The notes: generated from the letters alone by a model not told the origin. A DNA stretch of 64,000 nt from Lamellibrachia luymesi (GCA_009193005.1 SDWI01000352.1:370254-434253), one strand, 5' to 3'; positions 48,621 to 62,384 are shown, counted from the stretch's first letter. Numbers and translations are program-made.

Positions 48621-49679
48621 GTGAGAGTTAGTCCTTCCCTGCCATCAGTCGCAGTGATTAGAGCATAGTCCAAGACTGATGAACAGGTATGAGGTGAGAG
48701 GGTCACCTAGACTAAACATCAGTTATGTCAAATTGGTCTGTTTGCATCAGAAAAAATTCAAACTACCAACCTGCTGCACTTATTTCAGAATGTATATATT
48801 TCCATTAACATTACTACAGTAACATTACTACAGTAAACAAATTTACATCAATAAAATAAGAAAATAACATAACAAGAATATACGGTCTCATCAGTGTAGC
48901 TTTTTCAACATATTTCTCAGCAACTATGTAAGTAGTGATTTAATAAATTAATACAAAAACAATGTCTAACCTACTGAAAGGGTAACAACATTGAAGTCTA
49001 ATTAATTATTGAACATTGAAGACCTAACATTAAATAGTTACATACACATAGCACATAGACAACTGGCATATATACATTGTATTATATAATACATCTAAAA
49101 CCCAAGAGGTAGATCAGTATTTCCATGCAAAAATGGCATTAACAGTGGCATGAAGTTTAAATCTTGCAATTGCTACTTAAATCTTCTGACGTGCTTTTTT
49201 TGTAGAAAAACTAAAAAGATATGCTGCAATACAAACTTGTTTACGGAAACCAACCTTGGCATTACATGACATTCAGCACCTAGAAAGTAGTGTGAAGGAC
49301 AAGATTGAATGCGCCTAAATAACTGCTTGGATAACATGTATAGCAATATAGCGAGTAGGGAATGGCTCAAAAGTTGCCAGTGCGTTTTATGCTCTAGGGG
49401 ATGACTCAAAGCCTGACAGTGATTTTGTGTCTCTGTTTTTCTTGTCATGGAAATGGACTAATTGAACTTGTTGGTTGTAATTAAGAACTTGTGGTTGCAT
49501 TGTTCTGCACCTTATCTTCGGTTGAACTGTGATGGTTCAGTTTCCGTGACAGCTCAGTTTCTACTTTATCACTTCAGGTAGCTGTGACTGAGTTCACCTG
49601 AAATCCTTGTGTTCCACTTCAAACACCTGTTCTACAGCCGAGTTCAGTTGTTACACTTCTGACAGTTGTTCTGTTATTA

Positions 49680-51065
49680 AGCTGAGGTTTTATACTTGTT
49701 TGCCACTTCTGACAGTTGTTGTATGAGCGTGCACAGTGAACACTGGAACCAGTTTGCATATACGTGGAAATGCGTCAGGTTCTTGTAGACTTCCTTCATG
49801 GCCTCTAGGTGGCGCCCAACCTTCACGCGCCAGATGATTTCAATTGCAACATTGCGTGTGTGAAATTCGGTCAGCCAGCGATTTGGTTGTCGCGAAGATG
49901 CGATCTTGTAACGGTGTTCGACAGCCCAGGTAGCGCCATCGTTATAAGATGGGTCTGTCATCACAAACATGTAGCCGGGACCGTCGTGTGTCTGTGTCTC
50001 AAGGTTGAGTGGCATTGAGCAGACGATGGTATCGGGGATCCGAAGTGGGCAGTGCAGCCAGCTGGTCCTGCTTCTGTGACACGCCAGTGTACGTGGCACG
50101 TCTTTACATCCCACTGCATTTCCATTTGGAATCTGCCCGTTTGACTTTCCCTTGTTCTGGGCAAGCAAGTTACCGTTGATGGTTCCATTGTTGAGACCGT
50201 TGTTGCGCTCGGGGTTATTGCTTACCAACGTTGAATTGGTTTTGTAATGACTGGGGTGGTTAGATCTGCTCTGGGTGGATTTCTTTGCAGTGTTGTTATG
50301 TGTGTGGAGATTAGGTGCATTGTGTGTATTGTCCGGCTGAGAGTTGGAGTCTTTGTCACAGTTCCTGTCTGTGTACTGCTCCGGGGCGCTACTGGAGTCA
50401 AGCAACTCTGGCGTGGTGTATGACATTGTCACATTGTTCATGTACACTGGGTCATTGTCCTTTGGTTGGTAATGGTCAGTCTGACCGGTGGCAACATTAG
50501 TGGGGTGATTTAAACCTCTCTGTGGAGGGGGCGATAGAGCCATCACCTGCACCTCTGCTGCTGTCTCAATGTCGCCCTCGTCAGTGTCATCATTGAGGGT
50601 GCGGACACTGGCGACAAGGGGGTTAGGAAGGGCACCGTAGAATTCAATGTCATCTTCAGTGACGCCAGCTGCGACACTCATCAGGCTGTTTGTGTCACTA
50701 CCATTGCCGTTACTCTCTGACACCCAATCGAGTAGCGATGTCACATCATGCTGCATCCACTGCCCCCTGGTGGAACGTTTCTCTGTCTCGTACTCCTCGC
50801 GGCTCTCGTTGATCCATGCGATGACCCACTCGCCCACCATGTAACGCCCACCACGATTCAGCCACGTCTGAAGGTCGACGGTTGAGTCAGCGATGGCATC
50901 TGCGATCTCCTCCGCCAGGATTCCGCGCAGGAGCAGGTACCGCACCAGGTGGCGAGCACCGTTGTGCTCGTAGATTGGGAAAGCGAACATGCCGCTCTCG
51001 AATATGTCAAATAGTTCCCATTCCAGCTCTTCAGAAGACATGACGACAATGGAGAGACTTGTCAT
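49680..51065 (-). CDS. Intronless reading frame with a GIY-YIG-like (T5orf172/MUG113-type) C-terminal domain, 462 aa
   Basis: One open frame of 462 codons runs from the ATG at 51065 (an alternative ATG at 51041 has the better context). The N-terminal 110 residues are probably helical and not recognised. The middle (about 110-330) is rich in Asn, Ser, Thr and Gly and probably disordered. Residues about 364-443 show the order of a T5orf172/MUG113 domain: GYMFVMTDPSY, then YKIASSRQPNRWLTEF, an EIIWRVKV strand, and ANWFQC. The Arg after the second motif (about 396) is kept, but the usual Gly of the YIG motif is Ala (KIA) and the usual Glu before WF is Asn, so nuclease activity is doubtful. An acceptor-like site at about 51145 suggests an upstream UTR exon. 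It could also be a lineage-specific gene or an old retrocopy. Confidence 0.55.
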
Positions 51066-51109
51066 GCACGGCTTGACATGGAGGGGCACATTGTTAAGGG
51101 CACGTTGCT

Positions 51110-53301
51110 AGGAGCAGGTTACAATCTCCTGTGGATGTCATCCTCTGTCAAAGAACAATTGAAAAGCATTAGTTATTATGATGAATATACAGCGAAACCT
51201 GTGTATAGTGGTTGGCATTAGAACAAGGGCAATATGTTTATTGTAGAAAGGTGTATAGCTGGGGTGTTGCGAGCAGATTTAGCCTTGTGATGCATGTTTT
51301 AAAACTGGTTCATATTTTGTTAAAAAGATTTTAAAAGATTGTCATCCAAGGCAGAGGCCCAGATGCTGATAGAAAGTGGACATTGGGTTTAGAGAGTCCA
51401 ACAATTTTTCATTTATGTGTACAAAAAAGGACTGCAGTGCAAGATACTGTAGAGATAACATTTGAGCAAGGTAATAAAGTTAATGGTTGCGTATGAAAAG
51501 CTCATTGTTTTTGCTAAAACTGACATTTACCAAAGGATGTTCTATGCCAAACAGCACAATAATAAGAATTGTGTATATCTATTAGTTAGTTGATCCAATT
51601 AAATTAGTAAATTTTTCATAGATCTGCTCAATTAATTATCTACATATTTTTTATTTTCAACTTATTCACAGTTGTTGATATTTGTCGTTCAGTTCCGCTA
51701 ATTTTACCCACTGTTTCTAGTCATGTTTTGTTGGGGAGATGATTCTGTGTTGTTTTATACAATTGTTCGTCTTGTGTGCGTGCTGTTTTGACCAAAAAGT
51801 ATGAATGCTAAATAGATGTACACATATCAAATATGGTTATCATATAGCTGGGCTTACAGCTTGATTGCCCCATGTAAACTGTACAACACATCACTGCCAT
51901 GTTGCTTGCAATATAATTACCATATTCGACCTCACAAGCATAAAGTATGCTTGAAAAAAAATTGGGCCATGGAAAATGTCAAGGAATCTGTTGTTATAAC
52001 TTATAAGCATACACCAAAAAAAATTTCTCTAGACAATAAACTGCTTAACTATAGCGGTGTCATTTAGTGACTAGTGTAGAACAACGGAAAAGTGGGGCCA
52101 ACTGTTTAACACCAGATGGCGACACTTTATAGTTGTTCCATGCCTGTGATATTACAATAATTATGGAGCCTGCTGATTAAAAAAGGGGGTGTATGCTAAT
52201 TAGCGCGTGTACGTTTAATATGTCGAACTGACATTGCATGTTATAATAAAATGGCATTGACCTTTTCTAATGATGTAGCAATCACCTTTTTGCAGTGACG
52301 ATATCGCTTCCTGTTGACCCAGCTTAACAAATATCTAGTGTGTGGCCGTGATACATGGAGTCTGTTAGTCTTGCTACAACATGACAGGGACTAAAACATA
52401 ACTTTTGGACAATTGTATTATATTGACCAGGGCTGGTATATCTAACGAAAATGAGTTACATACTTTCAGAATGGTCCCTGGTAGCAGGACCTAATCTTTG
52501 TGTAGATAAGGAGTAACCTATGATGGATAAAGCCCCAGTATAGGGTGTTCACAGCCGTTGGGTTCAAGTATGTATGAAAGACCAACACATCCATTACATT
52601 CAGTCAAGAGTTGTAAACATGAAAGTCATTCCTGTGACATTCAGTGATTCACTAAGTGGTTCCACTTGTGCAATGTTATTGTCATTAACCACAAGGTGGC
52701 ACCACATTTATAACACATAATTTGCAATTTATTTATGTTTTAAGTTTCAGAAAACATGTTGTATGTCAATTTACATTAGGGTCTCGGTGGTCGTTGTTCT
52801 CCTTTGATAAGACAAGTGTTTTATTCCTTTTTCAGGTTTAATATTTACTGACAGAAAATTGAGAAATATAATATTTAATTTTCTATGCTTATTAGTAAAA
52901 AAAATCTGTTCAGCACATTGATTTGTGATCTTTTGAGCTATAAAAAAATTTATATTTTACTGACTATTAAACTAATATTGTTTCATCGAATGTAATGTCT
53001 GTATGATATTCTGCACTGCAATATTAGTTGAACTTTAGCGAAACAAGAGAGGCCACCTGACAAATTCATCCCACATATTGTCATGTATATAATATTCAAA
53101 TTGGTTTATGCTCATTCTTACTCGATGTTAGATTGTAATGGTGTAATTTGTAATAAATTATAATTACAGTGTAATTACAATTGTAATTGTTTTTTAGAAC
53201 ACTGTAATTGAGTTTTTATGAGGCCACTGGCCATTGCCACTGAACATGTCTAAAAATTAGCAATATTGATACACGTAATATTCCTTTATAAAAACATTTT
53301 N

Positions 53302-53338
<37 letters not shown>

Positions 53339-53530
53339 AAGTACACATAAAAATAAATATACACACATGTCATGCATTGAAAGTACATATAAAAAGGTTA
53401 AAATATATAATAAATATATATTGAATCCAACCCTGGACAACTTATCAATTTAGCAAAGGTAGGTTTATCAATTCTAGAAATATGCCCTTTTGTGTGCCTG
53501 CGTCAACATGGTGATGTGAATCAACAACAG
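51110..53530. other. Stretch without recognised features
   Basis: AT-rich, with TAATTACA-type repeats near 53155-53200 and a (CA)n run at 53302-53336 beginning after a single N at 53301. Confidence 0.5.
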
Positions 53531-55807
53531 CAGTGGACACTATCAGACGTTTGGAATGTTCTTACACAGTCTAATGGCGTGTGTGGGTGGAGGGAGGTTG
53601 GTCAGTAGCATCCTGTTAGCCAGTAAGGTCTGGTCTCCAGATGACCAATCACATGACCTCATGCTGCATTTCTCACATATAACCAGTGCCACTTGTGATT
53701 ACTTAGATACACTGGCAGACAGTATAGAGGCTGTGGTCAAATACTTACCCAGTCCCTTCCTCCACCCTGGGGTCACATGGGGGGTGAGGTTATTTACATT
53801 TAATGAGTTATCTTTTCAGCTTGTTTACATTGTCCATGTAAGAAGCGAGCAAGAGAAGTGTCTAGCACGGTCACTGTTGGATTATTGTACAAATGTAACC
53901 CAAGTGTAATTGTAAAGATATTCATCACGGTGATTGTAACATATTAATCTTTTATTTGTTTTTTTTTCCACTCGGTTTAACTTTCTATGACTGACTATCG
54001 CTATCTTGCACTAGTCAGTTTGATGAAGACAGTTGTAAGCTGTCGAAATGTTACTCTAAAGAAAAAAGGTACATTGACTAAGAAATGAGTAATAGATTAA
54101 TATGTAACACAATTATACATTATGCTTACTACAGTCTTTTAAATAATAATCTAAACAGGAGATTCAGAAGGGAGAAGCAAATTTTATGACTTATTAACAG
54201 GAGCATTGTTTTAGCAGTTATTAGGAGCAGATATTATTACGTCTACACATGTACTGTTCAGTCTTTATGGCTGCAAAGCATAATAAAACTATTATATTTG
54301 ATTGAACAAAAGTGGCGAAAGGCTGTGCCAGATACTGTACACGAAAAGGCAGATGTTACAAGCTTGAAAATGTGACTCAATTATTTATTTTAATAAGTAA
54401 GAGAATGTTTGTTTTACTCATATTTTCAATATTGATTAGGTTTAGGTTTCAGAGAACTAAAAATTTTGTCAACAAGTACAACCGCTTGGGTGTTAACAGT
54501 TGCACTGAGGGGAGATTTTTGTAAATAACTTAACAAAGTAATTACAAATTCTTATGTTAGCTGATCAAAATCATAAGATATTCAAGGAGATAAATGTATG
54601 ATACTTTTATGGTACTTCTGCTATGTTTTTGTAATTATATACTACACAGCAACTTCACCAGTCTCTAGTTGTTACAGGGGTCAGACCACAGTTGACCATC
54701 CTGTTTATTGTGTCACACGAATGTAGGGCGTATTAAATTGTGATATGTGAATTTAAACAATTCATATGAAGTGACATAAGTGCAGTTGTGCAGGCATATT
54801 CACAGGTTTGCTTGTAGAAGCTATTGGCTGTGAAATAGTGCATTTTTGAGAGTTTAACAGGCGAATGGACTTATGGGAATTGTTCTGCTATGGGCCACAT
54901 GAGCACTTGAATACATGGCTATTTTTGTGAAAATGTATGGGCATCGCATCGGGACATTTTAAAAAAGCTGCAGGTATGCGATTTTGACAAAACTTGGTCA
55001 GCATGTCAATGAGATGATGGCAGTTGCTGTGAATAATTTTCAGAATTTAATCATCTGGCATATTTAAATTCAAAGTTAAACTAGTTTAGGTTGTTTCTAG
55101 CTAAGTTGTGCAGGTATTTTTAGGCAAGGCCACAACATCCTTGCTAGTCTAGTTGGCTAGTCCTCCTAGATGTGGCCTTGAATGTGTTTAGTTTGATAAG
55201 GTAGGTACATAAATGCCTTCTTTCATCATTTGTGATTATCTACCTGACCTGAAGCATTTATGGTGTGCTTCTGGATGTTAATGGGGTACTTGAGCGGCAT
55301 TCTGCAATGTACTAGGTCACTTAGTCTTCTTGATGGCTTCTGTTCAGTTTGAAGATCAGCTGCATTTTCCAGAAGAGTGTTTCTCTATCTCTTAAACAGC
55401 CTATGACATGGGTTTTGATCATATTCGAAGTAAACAATCTTGAACTAATTCATGTGGTAATTTGTTTGCGAATTAAATATGTAAATAGTTATATTTTAGA
55501 GAAGTTTGCCATTACCACCAGGAAATGAAAGTTTTATTTGAGTGAGAGAGACCGTAGGTGATGTCAGCGAAGGTCAGGAATTAGTTACATACAATTGTTC
55601 ACAATACTATACATGTTTTCTATGCTTGTTCCAAGATACATATATTCTTCATCAAACATCCAAATAAGTTCCTCTGTATGGTTTGAATGCTTCTTGAAGC
55701 CTCACCTCCTGCGACACAAGCCCCCGCTGACATCACAAAATGGCATGACTGGATTAGAAGAACTAGCTGCAAGATCGCTACAATTTATCACATTTAATGA
55801 TGAATAG
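53531..55807 (+). CDS. Candidate last two exons of an unrecognised gene
   Basis: An open segment 53531-53783 (acceptor AACAACAG, donor GGG/GTGAGG) and a terminal segment 55700-55807 (acceptor CTTGAAG, stop TAG) are both phase 0 at the junction. The first contains SPDDQSHDLMLHF and DTLADSIEAVVKYLPSPF, the second LLRHKPPLTSQNG and LEELAARSLQFI. The composition looks coding, but I recognise no family and see no upstream exons. Confidence 0.25.
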
Positions 55808-56319
55808 ATTGTTTGTGTGTTTAAAGTTGTAGATTATATTACTGTGAAGGTATTTTATTAGGCTAGAAGTTGCTTTTTCAAGCAGAATTAGAACTTGTAT
55901 CAACCATATCACTTGCACTTTAATCTCCAATGTTGACTTCTTTTTTCTTTTGTTTACTGAAAGATGTTACATAACCTGATTGTGTGTGAGCGTGTGCGCA
56001 TGAGTGCTTGTGGGGAACACAGCTCCTTCTGTGAGCCGCAACTTGCCAGGAAGGCAAAAGTTTCCTGATAAGAGGATCTGCTTCCAACCTGTCTGTTAAT
56101 CTCTCCTGCAGCTGTAAATCTGTTAATCCCAACTGGACATGGCTACAGTGGACAGATGCTGACCATGATTATAACCTTGTGTTAATGCCACTAGATGTAT
56201 ACCTTCTGGCTGGCTGCATCTTTCTAATAAAAAGCTCACCTGGCCAGTGTGACATCGTACATATTCCAAGGGGCTTTGGCTTAAAAATGCCCTCCAATTT
56301 TATTTTTTTGCTCCTCTCG

Positions 56320-56965
56320 TTTCAAATTTATTTCATAAAAAATGTAGCCTCCCTGTTATCCATTATGACACGAGAGCTCGATTGGACAAATTTTTTATTT
56401 TGTTTTGGTGAAATCATCACATAAACGATTTTATCTGATCAGGTCAGAATTCAGGATAAAAGGACAGAGATGGTCTGTACTATAACGTAAAGCTGTTTAC
56501 ACCTTTGCAAGTTAACCGATCAAAAAATCAAAGTCAGTTCTTTCAACGATTTTAACATATGTATGCCAGTTCTTTAATAGAATCGACTGCGCATATTACC
56601 TGAACAGATTTGAATATCAACAAACCTCATTCGTTATGGGCTAAATCATTTGAGGAGGGAGGTTAGAAACTGCCTCTTCAATTAATTTAGCCCATAGATC
56701 ACAAATTAGGTTCAGTGATGTTAAGATCTGTAGTGTGCAAATAGTTTTAAGTAATATGCACAGTCAGTTCATAAAAGTGTGCATATTTAAAAAAAAAGAA
56801 ATAGACTTTTTTCCTGACTTTGACCGTTAGATCGGGGAACTTGCGAAAGTGAATAACCTCTGGTCACCATCTAGTTGTTTTTCCCGCAGAATTTTTTTGT
56901 ACCCAGTCAAAAATAATTTAATAGTTAGTCTGAAGTTTTCATCAAAATGAAGTAACACATTAGCC
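56320..56965. mobile_element. Dispersed repeat family A, copy 4, in inverted-repeat form
   Basis: A forward copy (GAAATCATCACATAAACGA, then GACTGCGCATATTACCTGAAC) is followed at about 56700-56790 by the reverse complement of the same motifs (CTGTAGTGTGCAAATAG, then TAATATGCACAGTCAG), giving a foldback arrangement. Confidence 0.6.
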
Positions 56966-57584
56966 CAAGTGAGCTGGTGTGTTGTAGTCGATACTTAATA
57001 GGTTTGATTTGTTGTTGAATTATTATATAAGGAGGTGTGAGAAGAAACTAAATAAAGGAAACAATTTAAACATTATTGTCTTGTTTGTGTTATGGATGGA
57101 TATAAAGTTATTTAGATTCCAAAGTAGTCTTGAGGAAATAGGTTTAACATTATTGTCTTGTCGGGACAAGGCTCACCATTCATGTTATGATGGGTATTCA
57201 AGTTATTGAAGTTAATGAAGTTGTACCCTAATTAGTCATAAACTAGTGTGTATGCTCTGGTGTTGCTACGGCTTCACATCAATCGTCATCAGTGTGCCTA
57301 AGTTAGTTGTTCTTCACAACAATACTAGGCTTTAACATAAGAAAGGTTGTTCACCTGTCCCCTTCCAACATGCAACTTATCGATTCACTTGTCTTATTAA
57401 TATTTATCAATAACTGTCTACTGTATACACCATATTCATGTAATGATGGTTTTATGCATTTTATGGCAAATTAATTTATATGGAATGAGCCGTTTTTAAT
57501 TAGGCCATTCCGTATGTTAAATTCATCCAGTAGTAGATGGCCTTCCACGATGTCAGATCTATTGAAAATTTAACCACTTAAAAA

Positions 57585-57765
57585 TAAAAAAATCGCAAAA
57601 ACCAAACCTACCTAATATCCACTATGACATGCTAGTTTGTTTGTGTAATTTTTATTTGTAGATTTTGGTGAAATCATCAGACAAACTGTTATTTGATGTT
57701 TGATCAAACCTTGATTGAAGTGAAAATGGAAAGACTGAAAACTAAAAAAGTTTACTCTGGAAAGT
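57585..57765 (+). mobile_element. Dispersed repeat family A, copy 5
   Basis: CCTACCTAATATCCACTATGA and GAAATCATCAGACAAACTG, then AAGTGAAAATGGAAAGACTG, as at 3455-3590. Confidence 0.7.
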
Positions 57766-57851
57766 GTTTGTAAGTTTTATTATCTTATGTTGTAGCTATA
57801 AATTATGTGTAAATTTGACATTTTACATTGTAATTTAAATACTCTGACACA

Positions 57852-58277
57852 GACTCAATTACATTATATAAATTCCAATTATACACTACTTCCAATTACA
57901 CGCCAATTCCAGTTATACCTCAAAATACCAAATTCCAATTGCCAAATACCAAATACAATTTTCAATTTCATATCGGAATAAAAGTATATGAACAGAACAA
58001 CGATAGACATAATCAGTGCCAAAAAAATTACAAATTTTAGCAGAGCTATTTATTTATTTTCTCCATATTATGGTATATAATGGCAAAAAAATATATGATA
58101 TACACGACATATTATATTTGATTGATTATTTGTAGCGATAATTTGAACTAAGGAGTTACATGATGTATTTGAAAATACCAATTACATTTTCACCTATTCC
58201 AATTACTTTAAAAAAAACAATTCCAGTTCTGGAATTGGAATGGGCATTTCAATTCCAATGTAATTGACCCCAAGTCT
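57852..58277. mobile_element. hAT-like MITE, AATTCC-rich
   Basis: Left end CAGACTCAATTACATT; right end, reversed, CAGACTTGGGGTCAATTACATT. The interior is dense in AATTCCAATT motifs. No clear target duplication remains. Confidence 0.5.
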
Positions 58278-58975
58278 GGGGTCAATTATATAGGCATGTG
58301 AGTGTTTAGGTAATTGCAGTTCTCTGCAAACAGGGTAGGGAATGTACACACTTATCTGTGAACAGTTTTTGTATACTGTGTGTGTCATAGCTAGAGATAA
58401 GTTTCATGAGAACTCTGACAGATTTATTGATACGATCTTGTTCAGTCTCTCAATGCATCACCAGTGTACTCTCTATTGAGTAATTTGATCATCAGTAATC
58501 TGTACTGTCACTGATAGAGTTATTGGAAGCCACTATTGTGGGCTTTGTGAAAAAATTATACTACTATTTGTTGTTACTTGAGACAGTTGTGCGATGCTAT
58601 CACTAGGGCTGTGATACTAGGGCTGTGATACTCATCAATGCATCTTTGAATCACAATACTTTTCCCACAATGCCATTCTGCAAAGTTAGAAAAACAAAAA
58701 CAAAGTTGTGAAGCATTGATCTCTCACTGTCGTTATCTTAGTGAAATTACATCAATGCATTTATAATTAAATTTCATTTAAAAATCAAATGTTAATCAGT
58801 TACGATACAGTTACTTGTATGATTTTACTAGCTTTAATTGAAAACAAATATTAAACTGAAGCCTTTTGTTTCTTTCTACATATATTATTAAGATATTTTT
58901 GCAAGTATATTTTTTATCTACAAATCATTTATGATGATCACTGCATTCTTGTTGCTAGGCAAACATGTTTCATGT

Positions 58976-59205
58976 TACACTGTCCATTATACAAATATTA
59001 CACTGTTCATTAGATAAATGTTACACTGTTCATTAAACAAAAATACACACTGTCCATTATACAAATGTCTCACCGTACATTATACCAATGTTACACTGTC
59101 CTTTATACAAATGTTACACCATTCATTATACAAACGTTACACTGTCCATTATACAAATGTTACACTGTCCTTTATACACATATCACAGTGTTCATTATAT
59201 ACATT
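58976..59205. repeat. 23-bp minisatellite, about 10 copies
   Basis: Diverged units of CATTATACAAATGTTACACT plus GTC. Open frames through it are repeat artefacts. Confidence 0.9.
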
Positions 59206-59439
59206 TTACAATGCATAATTAACTATTTTCACCTTGCAGAATTATTGTGCTTTCTCATCTTACCTGAAGCTTGTCATTCTAAAGTCTTCATTAGTAAAGT
59301 CTCGGCCCCAAGCAGGGCAGATCTTGGCTAGCGTGTGTCTCCTTATCCTATCCTATCAGACTTCTTTATGTGGTACAGCAATATCCTAGTAACTTCAACA
59401 TGTGAATGTGCCCAGCTTTGAGAATATAAAAGTAGGGTG

Positions 59440-59600
59440 AACGTTGCCTGACGTGAGCCACATCCATGCACTGTCCGTCGCGCCGCCTGCAGAGTGATGC
59501 ACGGCTCTGACAGCGAGCAGCTTATACACACGCTGTCCGTCAGCAGAGGTGGTGGTGGTGACTGATGGTGCTGCCATCTAGTGCCTGGTGGACAGCGTGG
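59440..59600. other. Locally CpG-rich patch
   Basis: GTCCGTCGCGCCGCCTGC and neighbouring CpG-bearing sequence stand out from an AT-rich background. Short open frames exist on both strands, but none has convincing splice sites or a known family. Confidence 0.3.
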
Positions 59601-60269
59601 GAGGTGTTGGTCATTCTTCTGAAGTAGATGCCAGCCTACCTGTAGTGTCCCTTGGCCTTCCAGGAAGGATTGCCCAGTTCTCCCTGACTGTGGTTGGCAG
59701 AAGGCTGGCAGCAGATAAGATGTGGCATTCCCTGCCTGGATACCAACAGTGCAGCTTATCTCTCTGATTGCTTTGTATATATGTGTGGGGGATATAGTGT
59801 TTAGGAGGGGAAATGGGCTCTCAGGGTGTACTGTACTCTATTGGTTGTGGCCTCTTGGGGGTCAGCCTTAGTCATTACAGTTAAATCCCTCCTGGTCTGT
59901 TAAACTATACCTACTTTCCTGTTACAGTTGTAATGCCTTGTTTTCCATTACAATAATTTTGTTTTACTTACGTCACTTGGAGTTTTATAGTAATCTTGTG
60001 TCATTCTTCTTTAAACGTTTATAATTTAAAGCAGAGGTATTCAAATTATACCTTAACATTATTAAACAATATAATTGAACTTAGTAATCTAGAAAAAATG
60101 GTGGCCTGATCAATACAGCAATATAATCTTAAAATAATTAATAAATATTCATAGATAATAATAATAATAAATAAATTAAAATATATAATATAATATTTAA
60201 GTTAAGTTTGTTAAATATGGCTAACTAACGTGAATAAGCCAAGCCAACTCTCCTTGAAACTGTTTTTAG

Positions 60270-60916
60270 TATCAACCTGCTAACAATTGGTCGCTGCACT
60301 GCATCAGCTTCACCAGAGAAGAACATCGCAAACTAAAAACAGATGGCAGTATTCAAGTCACTTCATCAGATTCAACTGACATGGAATTTCACCTTTCCTC
60401 CATTTTACATCAACATTATACATCTGACTTTTGTGTGGTCTGTGCAGCACCAGATTCACATCTGGCAGCTGTTATTACCAGATATCATAGGATATCACAG
60501 GTGATCCCTGGACATGCACTAATCAATTGCAGTATTGCCATGTTAATTAGAAGCAAACTGTGTCTCAAGTCACAGAATGCTAGGACTAGACAAAGCAAAA
60601 GCAATATTTCAGTGTCAGTGCAATGTGTGCCTATTCGTATTGTTTATTACTTAGATTTTTTATTTGTGGAAAGTAGTCTGCAGTGTTTTAATTATTTTTT
60701 ATAATTATCACTGTTGGAACTGCTAAAGAAACTGCCGTGAGGAGTAGTTATGCCATGGGGTTTGTTACGAATTCACATATAAAATAAAAGTAGTTTGTCA
60801 ACCCTTCAGACTTAGACACCTCACAGTGTTTGTTTCTTTGAAACATATGTGATGTCACTGCACACATGGCATTAAAGGTTTGCTCTTTTTTTCAGGACCA
60901 AACTATTTTGGACTAA
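60270..60916 (+). CDS. Candidate terminal two exons of an unrecognised plus-strand gene
   Basis: Exon 60270-60500 (acceptor TGTTTTTAG, donor CAG/GTGATC) encodes 77 residues with NNWSLHCISFTREEHRKL, FHLSSILHQHYTSDFCVVC and AAVITRYHRISQ. It joins in phase 0 to 60896-60916 (acceptor CTCTTTTTTTCAG), encoding DQTILD and TAA. The splice sites are good and the composition looks coding. I recognise no family, and the upstream exons are not identified. Confidence 0.35.
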
Positions 60917-61384
60917 AATGTATTAATTGCTTTTATTATTTGTGTGAATATGGAATATATTTCCATAGAGTAGGCTGTTCTGCGGTGTTAGTGGTTATTG
61001 GCCTCTGGCAGCATGAATCAGAATGGTCGTTGTGGCAGTTTATTTACCTCAGTGTCGTTGTGTGTTGTTTTGTTCTAGCTGGGTGTCAGCATAGTTTCAC
61101 TTCAAGTTAGTGTCAGAAAGGGAATGTACGGTGATTTGTTTTGGCAATTCGTACAAAACTATAAGTGATCTTTCGTGTAGCTAAAATGTCTTAATTCAAA
61201 CTTATTGGACTATTATTTAAAATAAGGTTGACATCCTTGTTCACTTGCCATTATAAATTGTACAAACAGGAATTTTAAAATGCAGGAGCTAAAAGAACTT
61301 GGGCTCCATTGTTCAAGCGACGAATGTTTTACGGCCGGATATTGCGACAGTGACATGTCTCAGTATTTTATAACATTTCAGTAA

Positions 61385-62150
61385 TGTCTATTGGGGCATT
61401 CCATCTCAAATCAACCAAAATAAGAAAATCTTGTTGCGCTCATATTTTTTACCAATTTTAAAATTTTACCAATTAATCTGCATGTCAAACCATACGGCTG
61501 TATTTCGAATAGTTTCTGAGTTATAAGCATTTCAATTTTGGCTGATTCTGTCATTTTTGTAACTTTTCGGAAATCATGAAGATTTCTTGTTCTACTTAAA
61601 ATACCAATAACTCAAAAACTATTTTGATTTGGCCTGCTTATTCACCATATGTAGATAGTCACAGACATACTATAGTTCCACATATGTATATTAGATCTCC
61701 CACAATCTGCCATTGAAGTTGTGTGTTTTTATGTGTGAAATTGAGTGAAAGAGTAATTTTAAACCCACATTTCAACAATAAAAGATGTTAGAACACAAAT
61801 GAATCGTAATTTGATAAATAGTACACCTACATATATAGGTATATGAGAAGTTTGAAGTTTCTGTCTTGATTACCTGGTAGTTTATGAGATACCAATCTCC
61901 AAAGTTGGTACATATTGAAACGTGGCCCATATTTAGCAGCCAAAAATGTTATGGCCACGGAACTAAAATTCAAATTTTTTTACAAAAGGCAGGTACAGTG
62001 CCTATTTAATGCACCAAATCCTATGGCTGATTTTGCTATCTGTTCAATCTCTACTAAGAAAATTATGTACATGTTGTCAAATGCAAAACAAAATGTGAAT
62101 ACATAGTTCTAGATTATATGTACCTGGGTCATTCCATGTGCATTCAACCA
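61385..62150. mobile_element. Transposon-like segment bounded by direct GGGxCATTCCAT repeats
   Basis: GGGGCATTCCATCTCAAATC at 61400 and GGGTCATTCCATGTGCATTC at 62128 both continue as AACCAAA. The sequence between is AT-rich with no long frame. It adjoins the inverted-repeat element that follows. Confidence 0.45.
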
Positions 62151-62384
62151 AAGGTCAAAAAGTTGATGCCTCAGAATTTACCTAAATTGTAATCAATAAT
62201 TAAGTGGCTATACGTGAGCACTTGTTACAAAGAACTAAGCATTTACATGCAAATTGTCACTGCAGTGCCCTAGTATAATATGAACAAAGCGTAAGGGCCC
62301 AAAATCTTACCCATTATTTTTTTACATGTTTTCATGTGCCTCTAACTTTACAAGTTTTCAAGCTATGTAGCTGTCATTTGTTTT

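Noticed and set aside
49802..49820. CTCF-like sites (CTCTAGGTGGCGCC here; similar near 52106, 52690 and 59570)
   Set aside because: The core AG(G/A)TGGC is short and matches are expected by chance in 64 kb. No orientation or conservation evidence.
55327..55398. Short frame starting at the ATG of CTTGATGGCTTC (about 20 codons)
   Set aside because: Too short, with no supporting splice sites or family.
59343..59577. Minus-strand frames in the CpG-rich patch as a gene start
   Set aside because: No recognisable domain and no convincing donor; both strands have comparable short frames.
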